DNA from: Synechocystis sp. PCC 6714
GTDB taxonomy: Bacteria > Cyanobacteriota > Cyanobacteriia > Cyanobacteriales > Microcystaceae
Reading direction: 5' to 3'
Length of the DNA: 64,000 nt
NCBI RefSeq assembly: GCF_000478825.2
Contig: NZ_CP007542.1
Span: 2,356,001 to 2,420,000 of the forward strand
This document shows positions 18,031 through 27,673 of this stretch, in pieces (the stretch's first letter is position 1; each line of letters begins with the position of its first letter). The translations under genes and the position numbers were made by a program. The notes under the pieces were generated by a model. The model had not been told where the DNA came from and ran no database searches. It saw only the letters and a program-made list of their open reading frames with translations.

Positions 18031-19230
18031 TTAGAGCCAGGAAAGACTGGGATGGGAGTAATAGCAGTCCAGGGCTCCCAATAGCTGATCAATGTGCCCT
18101 TGAGAATGGCTGGCCATGACCGAGAAACGTAGTCGGCTGTGGGGAACAGTGGGGGGCCGAATGGCTGGGGCAAAAATTCCCTCCCCTCGCAGATAGTTGG
18201 CCATTTCTAGAGCTTTAGCTGGGTTAGCAGACCCTATCCATAGGATGGGGGAATGGATTGGCGATCGCCGAAAATTGAGTTTTGCTGAATGTTCTAATCC
18301 CTGGGCGAGGTAATCTGCGTTGCGCTGGAGTCGGGCAATGCGTTCCGGTTCCCGCTGGATTAGCTCAATGGCGGCCAGGGCGGCGGCGGTATCAGCAGGG
18401 GAAAGGCCGGTGGTATAAATCCAAGTGGCAGCACGATTACGGAGAAAATCAATCAAAGAGGTTGTACCGGCCACATAACCGCCTAAACTCCCCAGAGCTT
18501 TGCTAAGGGTGCCCCCCTGAATCCAATTCCCCACCGGCAAGTTAAAATGCTCCCGACAGCCCGCACCGGTTTTTCCCATAGTGCCAGTGCCATGGGCATC
18601 GTCCACCAGTAACATGCTTGCAAACTGATCGGCGATCGCCACTAGGTCCGGCAGCGGACAAATATCGCCATCCATACTGAACACGCCATCAGTGACAATC
18701 AAGCAACGACGGTAACTTTCTCGATGTTTTGTCAACAGGTCGGTTAAAGTTTTGGGGCAACCATGGTCATAGTTAATCACCGTTGCCCCACTTAACTGCG
18801 CCCCTCGCTTTAGGCTGGAATGATTATATTCATCGGCCAAAATCAAATCCCGCTTACCCACCAATGCGGTGATGGTACCCAGATTAGCTAAATAGCCAGA
18901 ACTAAACACCAAAGCGGCTTCCGTGCCTTTCCACTGGGCAATGGCCTGCTCCAAGTCTTGGTGTAGCTGACGGTGGCCACTCAGCAACCGGGACCCTGTA
19001 CTGCCTGTGCCCCAATGGGCAATCGCCTTAGTGGCGGCGGTTTTTAGCTCGGGATGGTCAGCCAAACCAAGGTAGTCATTACTAGCAAAATTAATTAAGC
19101 GTTGCCCACCCAACTCAATTTCTGGCCCTGGTCCTCTGCTGACAATTTCAGGATGGCGATGCCAATTGGCCCGTTGAATGGTTTCCAGGGCGTCATCTAG
19201 CCAAGTGTAGGCAGTGGAAGCAGTGGACAT
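18031..19230 (-). CDS. bioF: 8-amino-7-oxononanoate synthase-like PLP enzyme
   Basis: The enzyme class condenses pimeloyl-ACP or -CoA with alanine in biotin synthesis. The family also contains other alpha-oxoamine synthases, so the exact substrate is inferred. The ATG at 19230 is chosen; a longer open frame to 19320 would overlap the tRNA-fMet gene at 19297-19370. The 399 residues contain [45 protein letters not shown] and the PLP-lysine loop [16 protein letters not shown]. All catalytic residues that I can check are present. No other bio genes are adjacent. Confidence 0.87.
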   Translation of the reverse strand: MSTASTAYTWLDDALETIQRANWHRHPEIVSRGPGPEIELGGQRLINFASNDYLGLADHPELKTAATKAIAHWGTGSTGSRLLSGHRQLHQDLEQAIAQWKGTEAALVFSSGYLANLGTITALVGKRDLILADEYNHSSLKRGAQLSGATVINYDHGCPKTLTDLLTKHRESYRRCLIVTDGVFSMDGDICPLPDLVAIADQFASMLLVDDAHGTGTMGKTGAGCREHFNLPVGNWIQGGTLSKALGSLGGYVAGTTSLIDFLRNRAATWIYTTGLSPADTAAALAAIELIQREPERIARLQRNADYLAQGLEHSAKLNFRRSPIHSPILWIGSANPAKALEMANYLRGEGIFAPAIRPPTVPHSRLRFSVMASHSQGHIDQLLGALDCYYSHPSLSWL

Positions 19231-19296
19231 AAATTTAAATCCAATACAACAAAACCCCAGACCATTATCTAGTCCGGGGGGGATGTTCTTACTCAA

Positions 19297-19370
<74 letters not shown>

Positions 19371-19495
19371 TCGCTTTAGTCATCATAACTGATAGGGAGA
19401 ATTTTTGCCAGATTTTATTTTCAGGGCGGGTCTGTTCACCGGAGTTGGTCGACCTTAAATTTAAGACACTAATGATTTATACAGAATTTCTGTTC

Positions 19496-20968
19496 TTAAA
19501 TGACAGAGGGGGTGAGCACGGTCAAGTGGGTCAATTCTTCGCTAGCCAAACCACTGACAGTGCCCCCTAAATTTAAAACTTCTGCCAAAAAGGCGATCGC
19601 CTCTGGGGTAATGACTTCACCGGGGATTAGGACAGGAATACCGGGAGGATAGGGGCAAAGCAGACCGGCACTAATCTGCCCAATGGCTTGGTCAACGGTT
19701 ACTAATTGTTGGGGAGCATGGGCGGCTCGGCGGGGAGTCATGGCTAGAATAGTACTAGGTAAGACAGGTAAAGTTAAGTGAAAAGGTTGTTGAAGATTCG
19801 TAGGCGCTAACTGGGTTAAAGCTTCCAATAAACGTTCTAAATCCTGGGTCTGATTGCCAATGCTAACGATAAAACTCAACTGCCTTAGGGTGGGCAATTC
19901 CGCCGTAATTTGAAACTTTTCCCTTAACAGATCATCTAACTCAAATCCTGACATTCCCCAAGCAGTAACATCAATGGTGATGCGAGTCGGATCGATGGTT
20001 AAAGCTCCCGGCAAAGGTCGGCTAATTTCTAATAAAATTAACCCAGGAATTTGACTTAATTGTTGTCGGTAATGGAAAGTAAAATTCAATACTTCTGCTA
20101 TTTTTTTCCTACCACCATTGGCCATTTGATGTCGTGCACTATCAAGGGAAGCAAGTAAAACATAATTGGGGCTGGTAGATTGAATCAATTGTAAACATTG
20201 ACTAATTCTTTGGGGATTAATTAAATTGCCTTGGGCATGGACTATGGCGCATTGACTTAAAGCCCCCAGCATTTTATGGGTAGATTGGATGACAATATCC
20301 GCTCCTAATTCTAAAGCCGGTCTAGGTAAGGAAGGATGAAAAGGAAAATGGGCACCGTGAGCTTCATCAACAATGACAGGTAGGTTAACTCTATGACTTA
20401 ATTCAATTAATTTTTGTAAGTCTCCCACAACGCCGTGGTAGGTAGGATGAAGCAAAAATACCGCTTTAGCATCCCCATGTTCTTGTAATGCTTGACTTAA
20501 AGTTTCCTCCGTCACCCCCAAAGCTAAATCCCAATCGGGGTTAATTTCCGGTTCCAAAAATATTGGCACTGCCCCAGCATGGATAATTCCGGCGATCGCC
20601 GCTTGGTGAACATTCCGAGGCAAAAGGATTTTGTCCCCATCACCGCAGGTGGCCAAAATCGCCGCAATAATGCCCGCGGTGGAACCGTTAACGGAAAACC
20701 AAGTCCTTTCCGCCCCCCACAATGCCGCCGCTAACTCCTGAGCTTTGGCGATCGCCCCGGTGGGAGCAAATAGATTATCCAGTTCTGGTAATTCCGGCAG
20801 ATCAGCTTGGAAGAGAGTCGGCCCCAACCATTGCTTAAAACTAGGGGCAATCCCCTGACCCCGTTTATGGCCCGGCGCATAAAAAGGCGTGTCCCGCTGT
20901 TGAGCAAGGTTTTTCAACGCATTTACTAGGGGCAAATCCCGTTGATTGAGTTGATTGAAATGAACCAT
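19496..20968 (-). CDS. Orn/Lys/Arg decarboxylase-family PLP enzyme
   Basis: The 490-residue protein has the fold type I layout of the Orn/Lys/Arg decarboxylase family. Its N-terminal part reads NLAQQRDTPFYAPGHKRG, the cofactor region contains VDEAHGAHFPFHPSLP, and the PLP lysine lies in IQSTHKMLGALSQ. The C-terminal domain (residues about 375-485) has PYPPGIPVLIPGE, typical of this family. It is shorter than the inducible enterobacterial enzymes because it lacks the N-terminal wing domain. The substrate is probably lysine, arginine or ornithine and cannot be decided here. Its ATG overlaps the ald stop codon by one base (TAATG), so translational coupling with ald is expected. Confidence 0.88.
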   Translation of the reverse strand: MVHFNQLNQRDLPLVNALKNLAQQRDTPFYAPGHKRGQGIAPSFKQWLGPTLFQADLPELPELDNLFAPTGAIAKAQELAAALWGAERTWFSVNGSTAGIIAAILATCGDGDKILLPRNVHQAAIAGIIHAGAVPIFLEPEINPDWDLALGVTEETLSQALQEHGDAKAVFLLHPTYHGVVGDLQKLIELSHRVNLPVIVDEAHGAHFPFHPSLPRPALELGADIVIQSTHKMLGALSQCAIVHAQGNLINPQRISQCLQLIQSTSPNYVLLASLDSARHQMANGGRKKIAEVLNFTFHYRQQLSQIPGLILLEISRPLPGALTIDPTRITIDVTAWGMSGFELDDLLREKFQITAELPTLRQLSFIVSIGNQTQDLERLLEALTQLAPTNLQQPFHLTLPVLPSTILAMTPRRAAHAPQQLVTVDQAIGQISAGLLCPYPPGIPVLIPGEVITPEAIAFLAEVLNLGGTVSGLASEELTHLTVLTPSVI

Positions 20969-22050
20969 TAGAGATCCGGAAATACTGTTTTAACCGCTGT
21001 CTGCACCAATTTTCCGGCCTGGACATTGACCCCTTTGGCTAACGCTAAATCATCTTGCCAAGCCTTTTCCCCCAGGTTGGCTAATTTCAACACATAGGGT
21101 AATGTACTATTATTCAAAGCTTGGGTTGCTGTCCAGGGCGTGGCCCCCGGCATATTGGGAATTCCCACATGGACTACGCCCGCTTCCACATAACTAGGCT
21201 TACTGTGGGATGTAACTCGCAAGGTTTCCACACAGCCCCCCTGGTCGATCGCCACATCCATAATTACTGCGCCCGGTAGCATTTCCTCCACTTGGGGCCG
21301 GGACACTAAAATAGGGGCTCTTTTTCCCGTGATTAATACTGCTCCAATGAGTAAATCGGTGTGGGGTAATAAATCTTCAATTTGACTGGCATTGCTGTAG
21401 CGTAAATCCACCCGGGAACCAAACAATTCCCCTAATTGGTTTAAACGATCCACATTAACGTCCAAAATAGTTACCATGGCCCCTAGGCCGATCGCCATTT
21501 TGGCCGCTTCCGTACCGACAACGCCCCCCCCAAGGATAGTCACCTGCCCCGCTTTAACTCCGGGCACTCCCCCCAGCAGAACGCCCCGGCCACCCTGTTG
21601 TTTTTCTAGGTAATGGGCCCCCATCTGCACTGCCAATCGCCCCGCAATGCGACTCATGGGAGCTAACAACGGCAATTGACCATCGGCCAGCTCCACCGTT
21701 TCGTAGGCGATCGCCGTAATGCCGGATTTAATTAGAGCTTCGGTGAGGGGACGTTCCGCCGCCAAGTGGAGATAGGTGAACAAAAATTTAGGCAGGGTCA
21801 AATATTCATACTCGCTGGGGAGAGGTTCTTTAACTTTGACAACTAATTCCCTCTGCCAAGCTTCTTTGGCTGTGGCAACCAATTCAGCCCCCGCTTTTTC
21901 GTAGGCCGAATCGGGAAAACCAGAACCAACCCCCGCCCCCTGCTCCACAAACAACCGATGACCCTGGGCCACCAAAGCCCGCCCACTGCTGGGGGTCAGC
22001 CCCACCCGAAATTCCTGGTCTTTGATTTCCTTGGGAACGCCGATTTCCAT
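20968..22050 (-). CDS. ald: Alanine dehydrogenase
   Basis: Ald interconverts L-alanine with pyruvate and ammonia using NAD. The 360 residues start [20 protein letters not shown]. They include the substrate/catalytic region [10 protein letters not shown] (Lys and His), the Rossmann loop [18 protein letters not shown] and the C-terminal [14 protein letters not shown] signature. The length is normal. It is the first gene of a leftward pair with the decarboxylase, and the reading frames touch at TAATG. The pair suggests shared use in amino-acid breakdown or nitrogen balance. It is divergent from pdxJ. Confidence 0.96.
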   Translation of the reverse strand: MEIGVPKEIKDQEFRVGLTPSSGRALVAQGHRLFVEQGAGVGSGFPDSAYEKAGAELVATAKEAWQRELVVKVKEPLPSEYEYLTLPKFLFTYLHLAAERPLTEALIKSGITAIAYETVELADGQLPLLAPMSRIAGRLAVQMGAHYLEKQQGGRGVLLGGVPGVKAGQVTILGGGVVGTEAAKMAIGLGAMVTILDVNVDRLNQLGELFGSRVDLRYSNASQIEDLLPHTDLLIGAVLITGKRAPILVSRPQVEEMLPGAVIMDVAIDQGGCVETLRVTSHSKPSYVEAGVVHVGIPNMPGATPWTATQALNNSTLPYVLKLANLGEKAWQDDLALAKGVNVQAGKLVQTAVKTVFPDL

Positions 22051-22202
22051 ACAAATTTCTGCAAAGGGAATAGATATGCGGACACCCCCATTAAATCAAA
22101 CATTCCGGCGGATGCCATGGATCGACCAACTATCGGTTTGCCCTGCATTTCCCCTAAAATGATAAGTCCGCTCACATTCACCAAAACATTAAGAGGTCTG
22201 CT

Positions 22203-22928
22203 TTGCTAACACTGGGGGTCAACATCGATCACGTGGCAACCATTCGCCAAGCCCGCCAAACGGTGGAGCCAGACCCGATCGCCGCCGCTGTGTTAGCGGA
22301 ATTAGCTGGGGCCGATGGCATCACCGCCCATTTACGGGAAGATCGTCGCCACATCCAAGAACGGGACGTGGAAATATTACGCAAAACGGTACGCACCCAT
22401 TTAAACCTGGAAATGGCCGCCACACCGGAAATGGTGCAAATTGCTCTCCAGCTCAAACCTGATTACGTCACCCTAGTGCCGGAACGACGGGAAGAGGTCA
22501 CCACGGAAGGGGGCTTAGATGTGGCCGGTAACTTGAACTACTTAGCTGGGGTGGTCCAGCAATTGCAAGGCCAAAACATTCCTGTCAGCCTGTTCATTGA
22601 CGGCGATCCGCCCCAACTGAAAGCCGCCGCCGCCACCGGGGCCAAATTTATCGAATTGCACACGGGGAAATACGCCAATGCCCCCACCGTCGACTACCAA
22701 GCCAGGGAATTGGGCACCCTCGCGATCGCCTGCGACATTGCCTTGGAATTGGGGCTACGGATCAACGCCGGCCATGGGTTGACCTATTGGAATGTGCGCT
22801 CTGTGGCGGAATTACCAGGCATGGAGGAACTGAACATTGGCCATAGCATCATGAGCCGAGCCATTCTAGTGGGCATGGAAAGGGCAGTACGGGAAATGAA
22901 ATTAGCTATGCTGGGCCTGCCGTTTTAG
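22203..22928 (+). CDS. pdxJ: Pyridoxine 5'-phosphate synthase
   Basis: PdxJ condenses 1-deoxyxylulose 5-phosphate with 3-amino-2-oxopropyl phosphate in the final ring-closing step of the DXP-dependent vitamin B6 route. The start appears to be a TTG at 22203, because the conserved [17 protein letters not shown] begins immediately after it and no ATG precedes it. The 241 residues form the expected TIM barrel with [18 protein letters not shown] and [12 protein letters not shown]. Two PLP enzymes (the decarboxylase and the bioF-like gene) lie close by, although I see no proof of co-regulation. Confidence 0.96.
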   Translation: MLTLGVNIDHVATIRQARQTVEPDPIAAAVLAELAGADGITAHLREDRRHIQERDVEILRKTVRTHLNLEMAATPEMVQIALQLKPDYVTLVPERREEVTTEGGLDVAGNLNYLAGVVQQLQGQNIPVSLFIDGDPPQLKAAAATGAKFIELHTGKYANAPTVDYQARELGTLAIACDIALELGLRINAGHGLTYWNVRSVAELPGMEELNIGHSIMSRAILVGMERAVREMKLAMLGLPF

Positions 22929-23022
22929 CGCCGGGCCCATGGTAGGTTAGGGAGTTGGGCGTTAACAGTTTTTGCAAACGCTGGCATTAATCAGTATTTT
23001 TATTCGTAATAAAATCAACCAT

Positions 23023-23343
23023 ATGGCCACCTATTACTACGCTTTAGCCAGTCAGAAATTTCTCCTCGAAGAAGAACCCTTTGAAGAGGTGCTGAAGGAA
23101 CGGCGGCGTGACTATGCTGAAAAAAATAAGGAGATCGATTTTTGGCAAGTAATTCAGCCAGCCTTTCTTAACGCGCCGGCATTGGCGGAAGCAAAAGCAA
23201 AAGCCCCTGAAAAAAATGTGGCAATTATCTCCACCAATAAATCCTTTATTGTTTGGGTCAAACTGCGGCTGGAATATGTGCTCACCGGGGAATTTGAAGC
23301 TCCCTCCTCCGCCATTCCCGATCCCCTTGCTTCCCTGGGTTAG
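23023..23343 (+). CDS. ycf54: Ycf54 family protein, Mg-protoporphyrin IX monomethyl ester cyclase factor
   Basis: Ycf54 is a small protein conserved in cyanobacteria and chloroplasts and needed for activity and stability of the aerobic cyclase AcsF in protochlorophyllide formation (family knowledge). I choose the ATG at 23023, giving 106 residues starting MATYYYALASQKFLL; a further in-frame codon at 22972 would add unlikely residues. The signature ERRRDYAEKNKEIDFW and KNVAIISTNKSFIVWVKLRLEYV is present. It follows pdxJ by about 95 bp on the same strand. With chlD at 11 kb it is the second chlorophyll gene in the window, though not in the same operon. Confidence 0.93.
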   Translation: MATYYYALASQKFLLEEEPFEEVLKERRRDYAEKNKEIDFWQVIQPAFLNAPALAEAKAKAPEKNVAIISTNKSFIVWVKLRLEYVLTGEFEAPSSAIPDPLASLG

Positions 23344-23415
23344 GGTTAACAGTGATGGCCAACAACTATGGCCCATGGGCGTGCTCTTCCCCATTGAACA
23401 GTGGAGCAAATTCCC

Positions 23416-24852
23416 CTAATCGTATTCCAGCAAGCTCCAAAACTGTTTACTGCCGGGAAACTGGGCGGCTACGGTTACATTATCAAAGCGAATAATTTCC
23501 GAGCCGGTGAAAATGTCCCCGGTACGGTCTAGGGGGATCAGTTCCCGCCGTTCCCGGTCCACTAAAACTACCTTTTCTGCCCCCGGTACTTGGATTTGGA
23601 AATAGCTGGCCTGGTTTTGGGGTAAACTCCGCCCCAGGGGGGAAATTAATCGCACTTGCTTGTCGCTAAAGGTGCCGTAGGTGCTGGGAAATGGCTGCCC
23701 TGCTCCCTGGGCAGTCACGTCATAGGCGATCGCCTGATAATAGGTTTCCTCCTGGGAATTTTTGCTCAGGATCAATAACTGATAGTCCCCTGGTTGGGGA
23801 AAGGCGGCATTGACTGTCACCTGCCCCCGGTGATTTTGGCTAAGGGTATATTGCTTATCTAGGGGCTGGCCGTTGTTATCCATCAATTGGGCCACCGCTT
23901 GCACATCATTACCGGTGCGGATAGTCACTTCCAAATCCCCACCAGCTACGATGTTATTTTTTTTGTGACTGACCAACGTTATGCCATCCCGGAAAAATCT
24001 GGGGGTGAGGGCCGGCAGGGTATCAAACGTTTGGCGATCGTAGGGTTGGGGGAGTAACTGCCATTGGCTTTCCCTGGGAAAATGACTGACAATTAATTGC
24101 TCGGGCGGCGTAGCAAAATAGGTGGGGTTAAATTTAGCCTCGAACTTACCATCGCTGACAATGCCTGCCCCCCAGGTGGTGTCGAGTAAATACCATTTGC
24201 CGTCTATTTTCACCCCGTTCCAAGCGTGATTAACGTCCGGGTCATCCCCCACAATTACGTCCCCCCCCTTGGCAAAGCCTTCGATAATTACCACCTCCAG
24301 CCCTAGCTCTTTAGCGAGAGCTTGATACAAATTGGAGTAGCCAGAGCAGATGGTTTCCCCCCGAGCAAGCACCGTTGCTGGCCTGAGGTCATCAATGTTG
24401 CGGGTTTCCGCCATGGGCACATCATAGGCAATATTTTGGGTAATCCAGCTATAGGCTAAGCGGGCTTTTTCCCATTCATTGTTGGCCAAGGGACGGATTA
24501 AAGCGGCCAATTCTTTAACGGAGGTGCCTTGATAGACAATGCCACCGGCCAGATTATCTAACCTTTCCCCTTCATTGACAGAAAAACTTACCGTATTACC
24601 AGCAATGGGGTTGTCCACCCGTTGGGTTACCACCAGGGTTTTGGGATTAATGCCCTGGGGTAAATTATCGGCGATCGCCCCTAGGTTAACGGGCGGTAAA
24701 CTTTTGGAACCACCACTGGGGCTGAAATACCAAATCCCTGCCCCGATCAAACCCACCAGCATCAGGGCGAGGAAAAAGCCGCCGTTAGCTTTCGGTGACT
24801 TTTTAGTCATCCTTCGTCGGGTTGACCGAGGTTGGGGACGGTAAGAACTCAC
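23416..24852 (-). CDS. Membrane-anchored transglutaminase-like protein
   Basis: The frame starts with a GTG at 24852; an ATG at 24810 (residue 15) is the alternative. After a basic N-terminus there is one hydrophobic anchor (GFFLALMLVGLIGAGIWYF). The transglutaminase-like core (residues about 110-235) has the Cys in GETICSGYSNLYQAL, the His in DVNHAWNGVKIDGKW and the Asp in YLLDTTWGAG, so a full Cys-His-Asp triad is visible. The C-terminal 200 residues are beta-rich and resemble the KY/Arthro-type extension of peptidase-like transglutaminases. It probably acts in the periplasm as a protease or crosslinker. The exact role is unknown. Confidence 0.85.
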   Translation of the reverse strand: MSSYRPQPRSTRRRMTKKSPKANGGFFLALMLVGLIGAGIWYFSPSGGSKSLPPVNLGAIADNLPQGINPKTLVVTQRVDNPIAGNTVSFSVNEGERLDNLAGGIVYQGTSVKELAALIRPLANNEWEKARLAYSWITQNIAYDVPMAETRNIDDLRPATVLARGETICSGYSNLYQALAKELGLEVVIIEGFAKGGDVIVGDDPDVNHAWNGVKIDGKWYLLDTTWGAGIVSDGKFEAKFNPTYFATPPEQLIVSHFPRESQWQLLPQPYDRQTFDTLPALTPRFFRDGITLVSHKKNNIVAGGDLEVTIRTGNDVQAVAQLMDNNGQPLDKQYTLSQNHRGQVTVNAAFPQPGDYQLLILSKNSQEETYYQAIAYDVTAQGAGQPFPSTYGTFSDKQVRLISPLGRSLPQNQASYFQIQVPGAEKVVLVDRERRELIPLDRTGDIFTGSEIIRFDNVTVAAQFPGSKQFWSLLEYD

Positions 24853-24908
24853 AGTAATAAGCGTTGATTAACGCTGAAAAATTGAAGTTGACAAAATCAA
24901 GAAAAAAC

Positions 24909-25439
24909 CTAAGCGCCGATAAACTTGAGGGAAACACCGTTCATGCAATAGCGTTTGCCGGTGGGTTGGGGACCATCGTCAAAAACATGGCCTAAATGGC
25001 CGCCACAACGGGAGCAATGAACCTCAGTGCGGGTCATGAAAAAGGATTTATCGACGGTGTAAGCCACCGCATTTTCCAAGGGAGCATAGAAACTGGGCCA
25101 ACCGGTGCCGGAATCAAACTTGGTTTCGGAAGAAAATAAGGGAAGATCACAACCAGCACATTCGTAAGTACCTGGATCATAGTTTTTATCCAGGGGGCTA
25201 GTACCAGCTCTTTCCGTGCCATGTTTACGGAGCACTTTATAGGCTTCTGGGCTCAGTTGCTGTTGCCATTCTGCATCAGTTTTGGTAACTTCAAAAACTT
25301 CGTTTGTTTTAGCCATGATTTGAGGTTCAAGTTCGGATTTAAGTTGGGGTTGGGATTTGTTGGTTGAGTGCACATATTGAGCTAGCCAGAAGGCCCCCAG
25401 GGAGGCGGTGCCCACTTCTAAAAGGTAACGTCTTTTCAT
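24909..25439 (-). CDS. msrB: Peptide-methionine (R)-S-oxide reductase, exported or membrane-tethered
   Basis: MsrB reduces methionine-R-sulfoxide in proteins. The N-terminus ([21 protein letters not shown]) has a double Arg and a hydrophobic run, resembling a Tat-type or uncleaved signal, so the enzyme may act in the periplasm or thylakoid lumen; this is inference. The catalytic domain (residues about 45-175) shows CAGCDLP and [12 protein letters not shown], with two zinc CxxC pairs, and the active-site [11 protein letters not shown] containing the catalytic Cys. It lies 41 bp downstream of the HhoA gene on the same strand, a likely oxidative or heat-stress unit. Confidence 0.93.
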   Translation of the reverse strand: MKRRYLLEVGTASLGAFWLAQYVHSTNKSQPQLKSELEPQIMAKTNEVFEVTKTDAEWQQQLSPEAYKVLRKHGTERAGTSPLDKNYDPGTYECAGCDLPLFSSETKFDSGTGWPSFYAPLENAVAYTVDKSFFMTRTEVHCSRCGGHLGHVFDDGPQPTGKRYCMNGVSLKFIGA

Positions 25440-25479
25440 GGTTCGAGGTTGGGGGGAAAGGTACGGAAAACAGGAACGT

Positions 25480-26664
25480 TTAACTGGTGGGATTACGGAG
25501 TTGGGCGGTTTGTACAGTTAGGCTTAAACGGCGATCGCCCCTCATCAGGTCGAGTTTGAGGGCTTTATTCAGGCCAGCCTGTTCTACCATGCGTTGCAGA
25601 CGGGCACCATCCCGAATGGGAGCACCGTCCACGGCCACAATCACATCTCCCCGGCGAATACCGGCCCTTTCAGCGGGGGTTCCGGGCAGGACCCGCATCA
25701 CCAAAATGCCATCCACTTCCGGAATGATAAAGGGAGAATTGGGATTGCGATTATTCTGCTGGGCTTGATCCACCGTGATATTCATCATTTGCACCCCAAT
25801 GTAGGGATGAGGCACCGTTCCCCCAGCGGCGAGGGTATTTTGAATCACCTTGGCCTGGTCTATCGGAATGGCAAAACCAATGCCAGTGGCATCAGCCCGG
25901 ATAGCGGTGTTAATACCAATTACTTCCCCCCGGGCATTGAGCAAAGGACCACCGGAATTACCAGGGTTAATGGCTGCATCGGTTTGGATGAATTCCACCC
26001 GTTTATCGGGAATCCCCGCCTGGGCCGCAGATCGCCCGAGAGTGCTGATAATTCCCAGGGTAACTGTGTTATCCAACCCCACCGGATTACCCACGGCGAT
26101 CGCCCAGTCCCCCACTTGCAGATTACTGGAACTGCCTAAGGGCGCCACCGGCAGAGGAGAACCCTGGGGCTCAATTTTCACCACCGCTAAATCTGTTACT
26201 TCATCGGTGCCCCGCACTTGACCATCAAAGGTGCGGCCGTCCCGGAGAGTCACCACTACCTTACTAGCACCGTCCACCACATGGGCATTGGTGAGAATAA
26301 TGCCACTACCATCGACAATGAAGCCACTACCCTGGCCGGCAATGCGTCTTTCCCGGGGAGGGACAGGAAAGGATCTACCGAAAAACTCTTGAAAAAAAGG
26401 ATCGTCCAAAATTGGATCGGTGCGACGGGTCACCACCGTTTCCGTGTCGATACGCACCACCGCTGGCCCTGTGCGGGATACCGCCGCCGCCACAAAGCTT
26501 TCCGCCGTTAGGGGAACCGATGCCTGGGCTGTGATGACCGGAGCTGGGGCCAAATTGTCTGCCGCCGCCACTGCATGGGGTAAATTCGCTATGCCAAAGG
26601 CTGCCCCCACCGCAAAAGTTAATAAGTAACCGCCCATGCGGCGTAACCAAGTCGGATATTTCAT
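25480..26664 (-). CDS. hhoA: HtrA/DegP-type serine protease HhoA
   Basis: HhoA is one of three Deg proteases of Synechocystis-type cyanobacteria (HtrA, HhoA, HhoB) and works in periplasmic protein quality control. The ATG at 26664 follows an in-frame TTG at 26673. The 394 residues have a signal peptide (ending near HAVAA), the trypsin-like domain with His in TNAHVVDGA, Asp in TDLAVVKIE and Ser in [10 protein letters not shown], and one PDZ domain (residues about 285-385, with [14 protein letters not shown]). I assign HhoA rather than HhoB from the neighbouring MsrB and Rre1 genes and overall similarity; a paralogue mix-up is possible. It is divergent from rre1. Confidence 0.85.
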   Translation of the reverse strand: MKYPTWLRRMGGYLLTFAVGAAFGIANLPHAVAAADNLAPAPVITAQASVPLTAESFVAAAVSRTGPAVVRIDTETVVTRRTDPILDDPFFQEFFGRSFPVPPRERRIAGQGSGFIVDGSGIILTNAHVVDGASKVVVTLRDGRTFDGQVRGTDEVTDLAVVKIEPQGSPLPVAPLGSSSNLQVGDWAIAVGNPVGLDNTVTLGIISTLGRSAAQAGIPDKRVEFIQTDAAINPGNSGGPLLNARGEVIGINTAIRADATGIGFAIPIDQAKVIQNTLAAGGTVPHPYIGVQMMNITVDQAQQNNRNPNSPFIIPEVDGILVMRVLPGTPAERAGIRRGDVIVAVDGAPIRDGARLQRMVEQAGLNKALKLDLMRGDRRLSLTVQTAQLRNPTS

Positions 26665-26923
26665 CGTCTCCAAATATGCATTAGCAGAGATTGACAGAAA
26701 TTTTCACTTTTACCATCCTAGCAGGGGAGATCTGGCCTCCGTTTGTCTTCCTCCGGCGGAGAAAATGTGCTAGACGGGAACTCCGGGGCTCCTCTAGGGG
26801 AGTTTTTCCTGAGTTTAGCCCCCGTGATAGGCTGATGGAGGGAGGAGTTGGCCAGTCTGGCAACCTGCTGCGATCGCCTCCGACGAACCGCCTTTGTTTT
26901 TTCTTCGCATTTGCATTACCGCC
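26665..26923. promoter_or_regulatory. hhoA-rre1 divergent control region with GC-rich hairpin
   Basis: This 259-bp gap holds the promoters of both hhoA (left) and rre1 (right). An inverted repeat AACTCC (26779-26784) / GGAGTT (26799-26804) with a GC-rich centre is followed by TTTTTCC. This resembles an attenuator or terminator reading towards rre1. Because Rre1-type regulators control heat and salt genes including hhoA in related strains (family knowledge), a binding site is plausible here, but I cannot point to a defined motif. Confidence 0.4.
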
Positions 26924-27619
26924 ATGGCAGAACCCATTTCCCTGTTGTTAGTTGACGATGAACCCGGTGTGCGGGAATCCGTGCAGGCGTTCTTAGAAGA
27001 TAGTGGCGATTTTAAGGTGGATTTGGCGGCCAATGCTACGGAGGCCTGGGATTATCTCCAGCACCATTTGCCGGCGTTGGTAATTTCCGACATTATGATG
27101 CCCCAGGTGGATGGTTATCAGTTTTTGCAAAAACTCCGGGAAGATGCCCGCTTTCAGTCCCTACCAGTGGTTTTCCTCACGGCCCGGGGCATGACCGGCG
27201 ATCGGATCCAGGGTTATCAAACTGGCTGTGACGCTTTCTTATCCAAACCCTTTGACCCCGATGAGCTAGAGGCGATCGTCCGTAATTTGCTTGCCCGTCA
27301 GCAGGCCAGCAGTGATGGCAACAGTGAATCAGCTAAGCTCCAGGAAATTTACCAAGAAATTCGGGCCCTAAAAGAACAAATTGGCCAACCCAGCGGCATT
27401 CAAACTACCCCATCGCCGATCAAGCTAGATTTTACTCCCAGGGAACAGAGCGTGTTGGATTTGGTTTCCCAGGGCTTGATGAATAAGGAAATTGCCGCCC
27501 AGCTAAAAACCAGTGTCCGCAACGTGGAGAAGTACGTCAGCCGTTTATTTACCAAAACCGGCACCAATAGCCGCACGGAACTAGTGCGTTTTGCCCTGCA
27601 ACATGGCCTTACGGAATAG
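26924..27619 (+). CDS. rre1: NarL/LuxR-type response regulator Rre1 (Ycf29 homologue)
   Basis: The ATG at 26924 gives 231 residues beginning MAEPISLLLVDDEPGVRESV. The receiver domain (1-120) has the acidic pair DD near residue 11 and the phospho-acceptor Asp in LVISDIMMPQVDG. It ends with KPFDPDELE. A linker follows, then a LuxR-type helix-turn-helix (residues about 165-225, TPREQSVLDLVSQGLMNKEI and NVEKYVSRLF). This layout and its place divergent from hhoA match Rre1, known in plastids as Ycf29. In related strains Rre1 with kinase Hik34 responds to heat and salt. A longer frame to 26894 exists but has no better start. Confidence 0.86.
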   Translation: MAEPISLLLVDDEPGVRESVQAFLEDSGDFKVDLAANATEAWDYLQHHLPALVISDIMMPQVDGYQFLQKLREDARFQSLPVVFLTARGMTGDRIQGYQTGCDAFLSKPFDPDELEAIVRNLLARQQASSDGNSESAKLQEIYQEIRALKEQIGQPSGIQTTPSPIKLDFTPREQSVLDLVSQGLMNKEIAAQLKTSVRNVEKYVSRLFTKTGTNSRTELVRFALQHGLTE

Positions 27620-27673
27620 GGTTTAGGCCTAATTGGGTGACAAAATAGGCGCCCTGGAGCAAGGTATGGGAAA

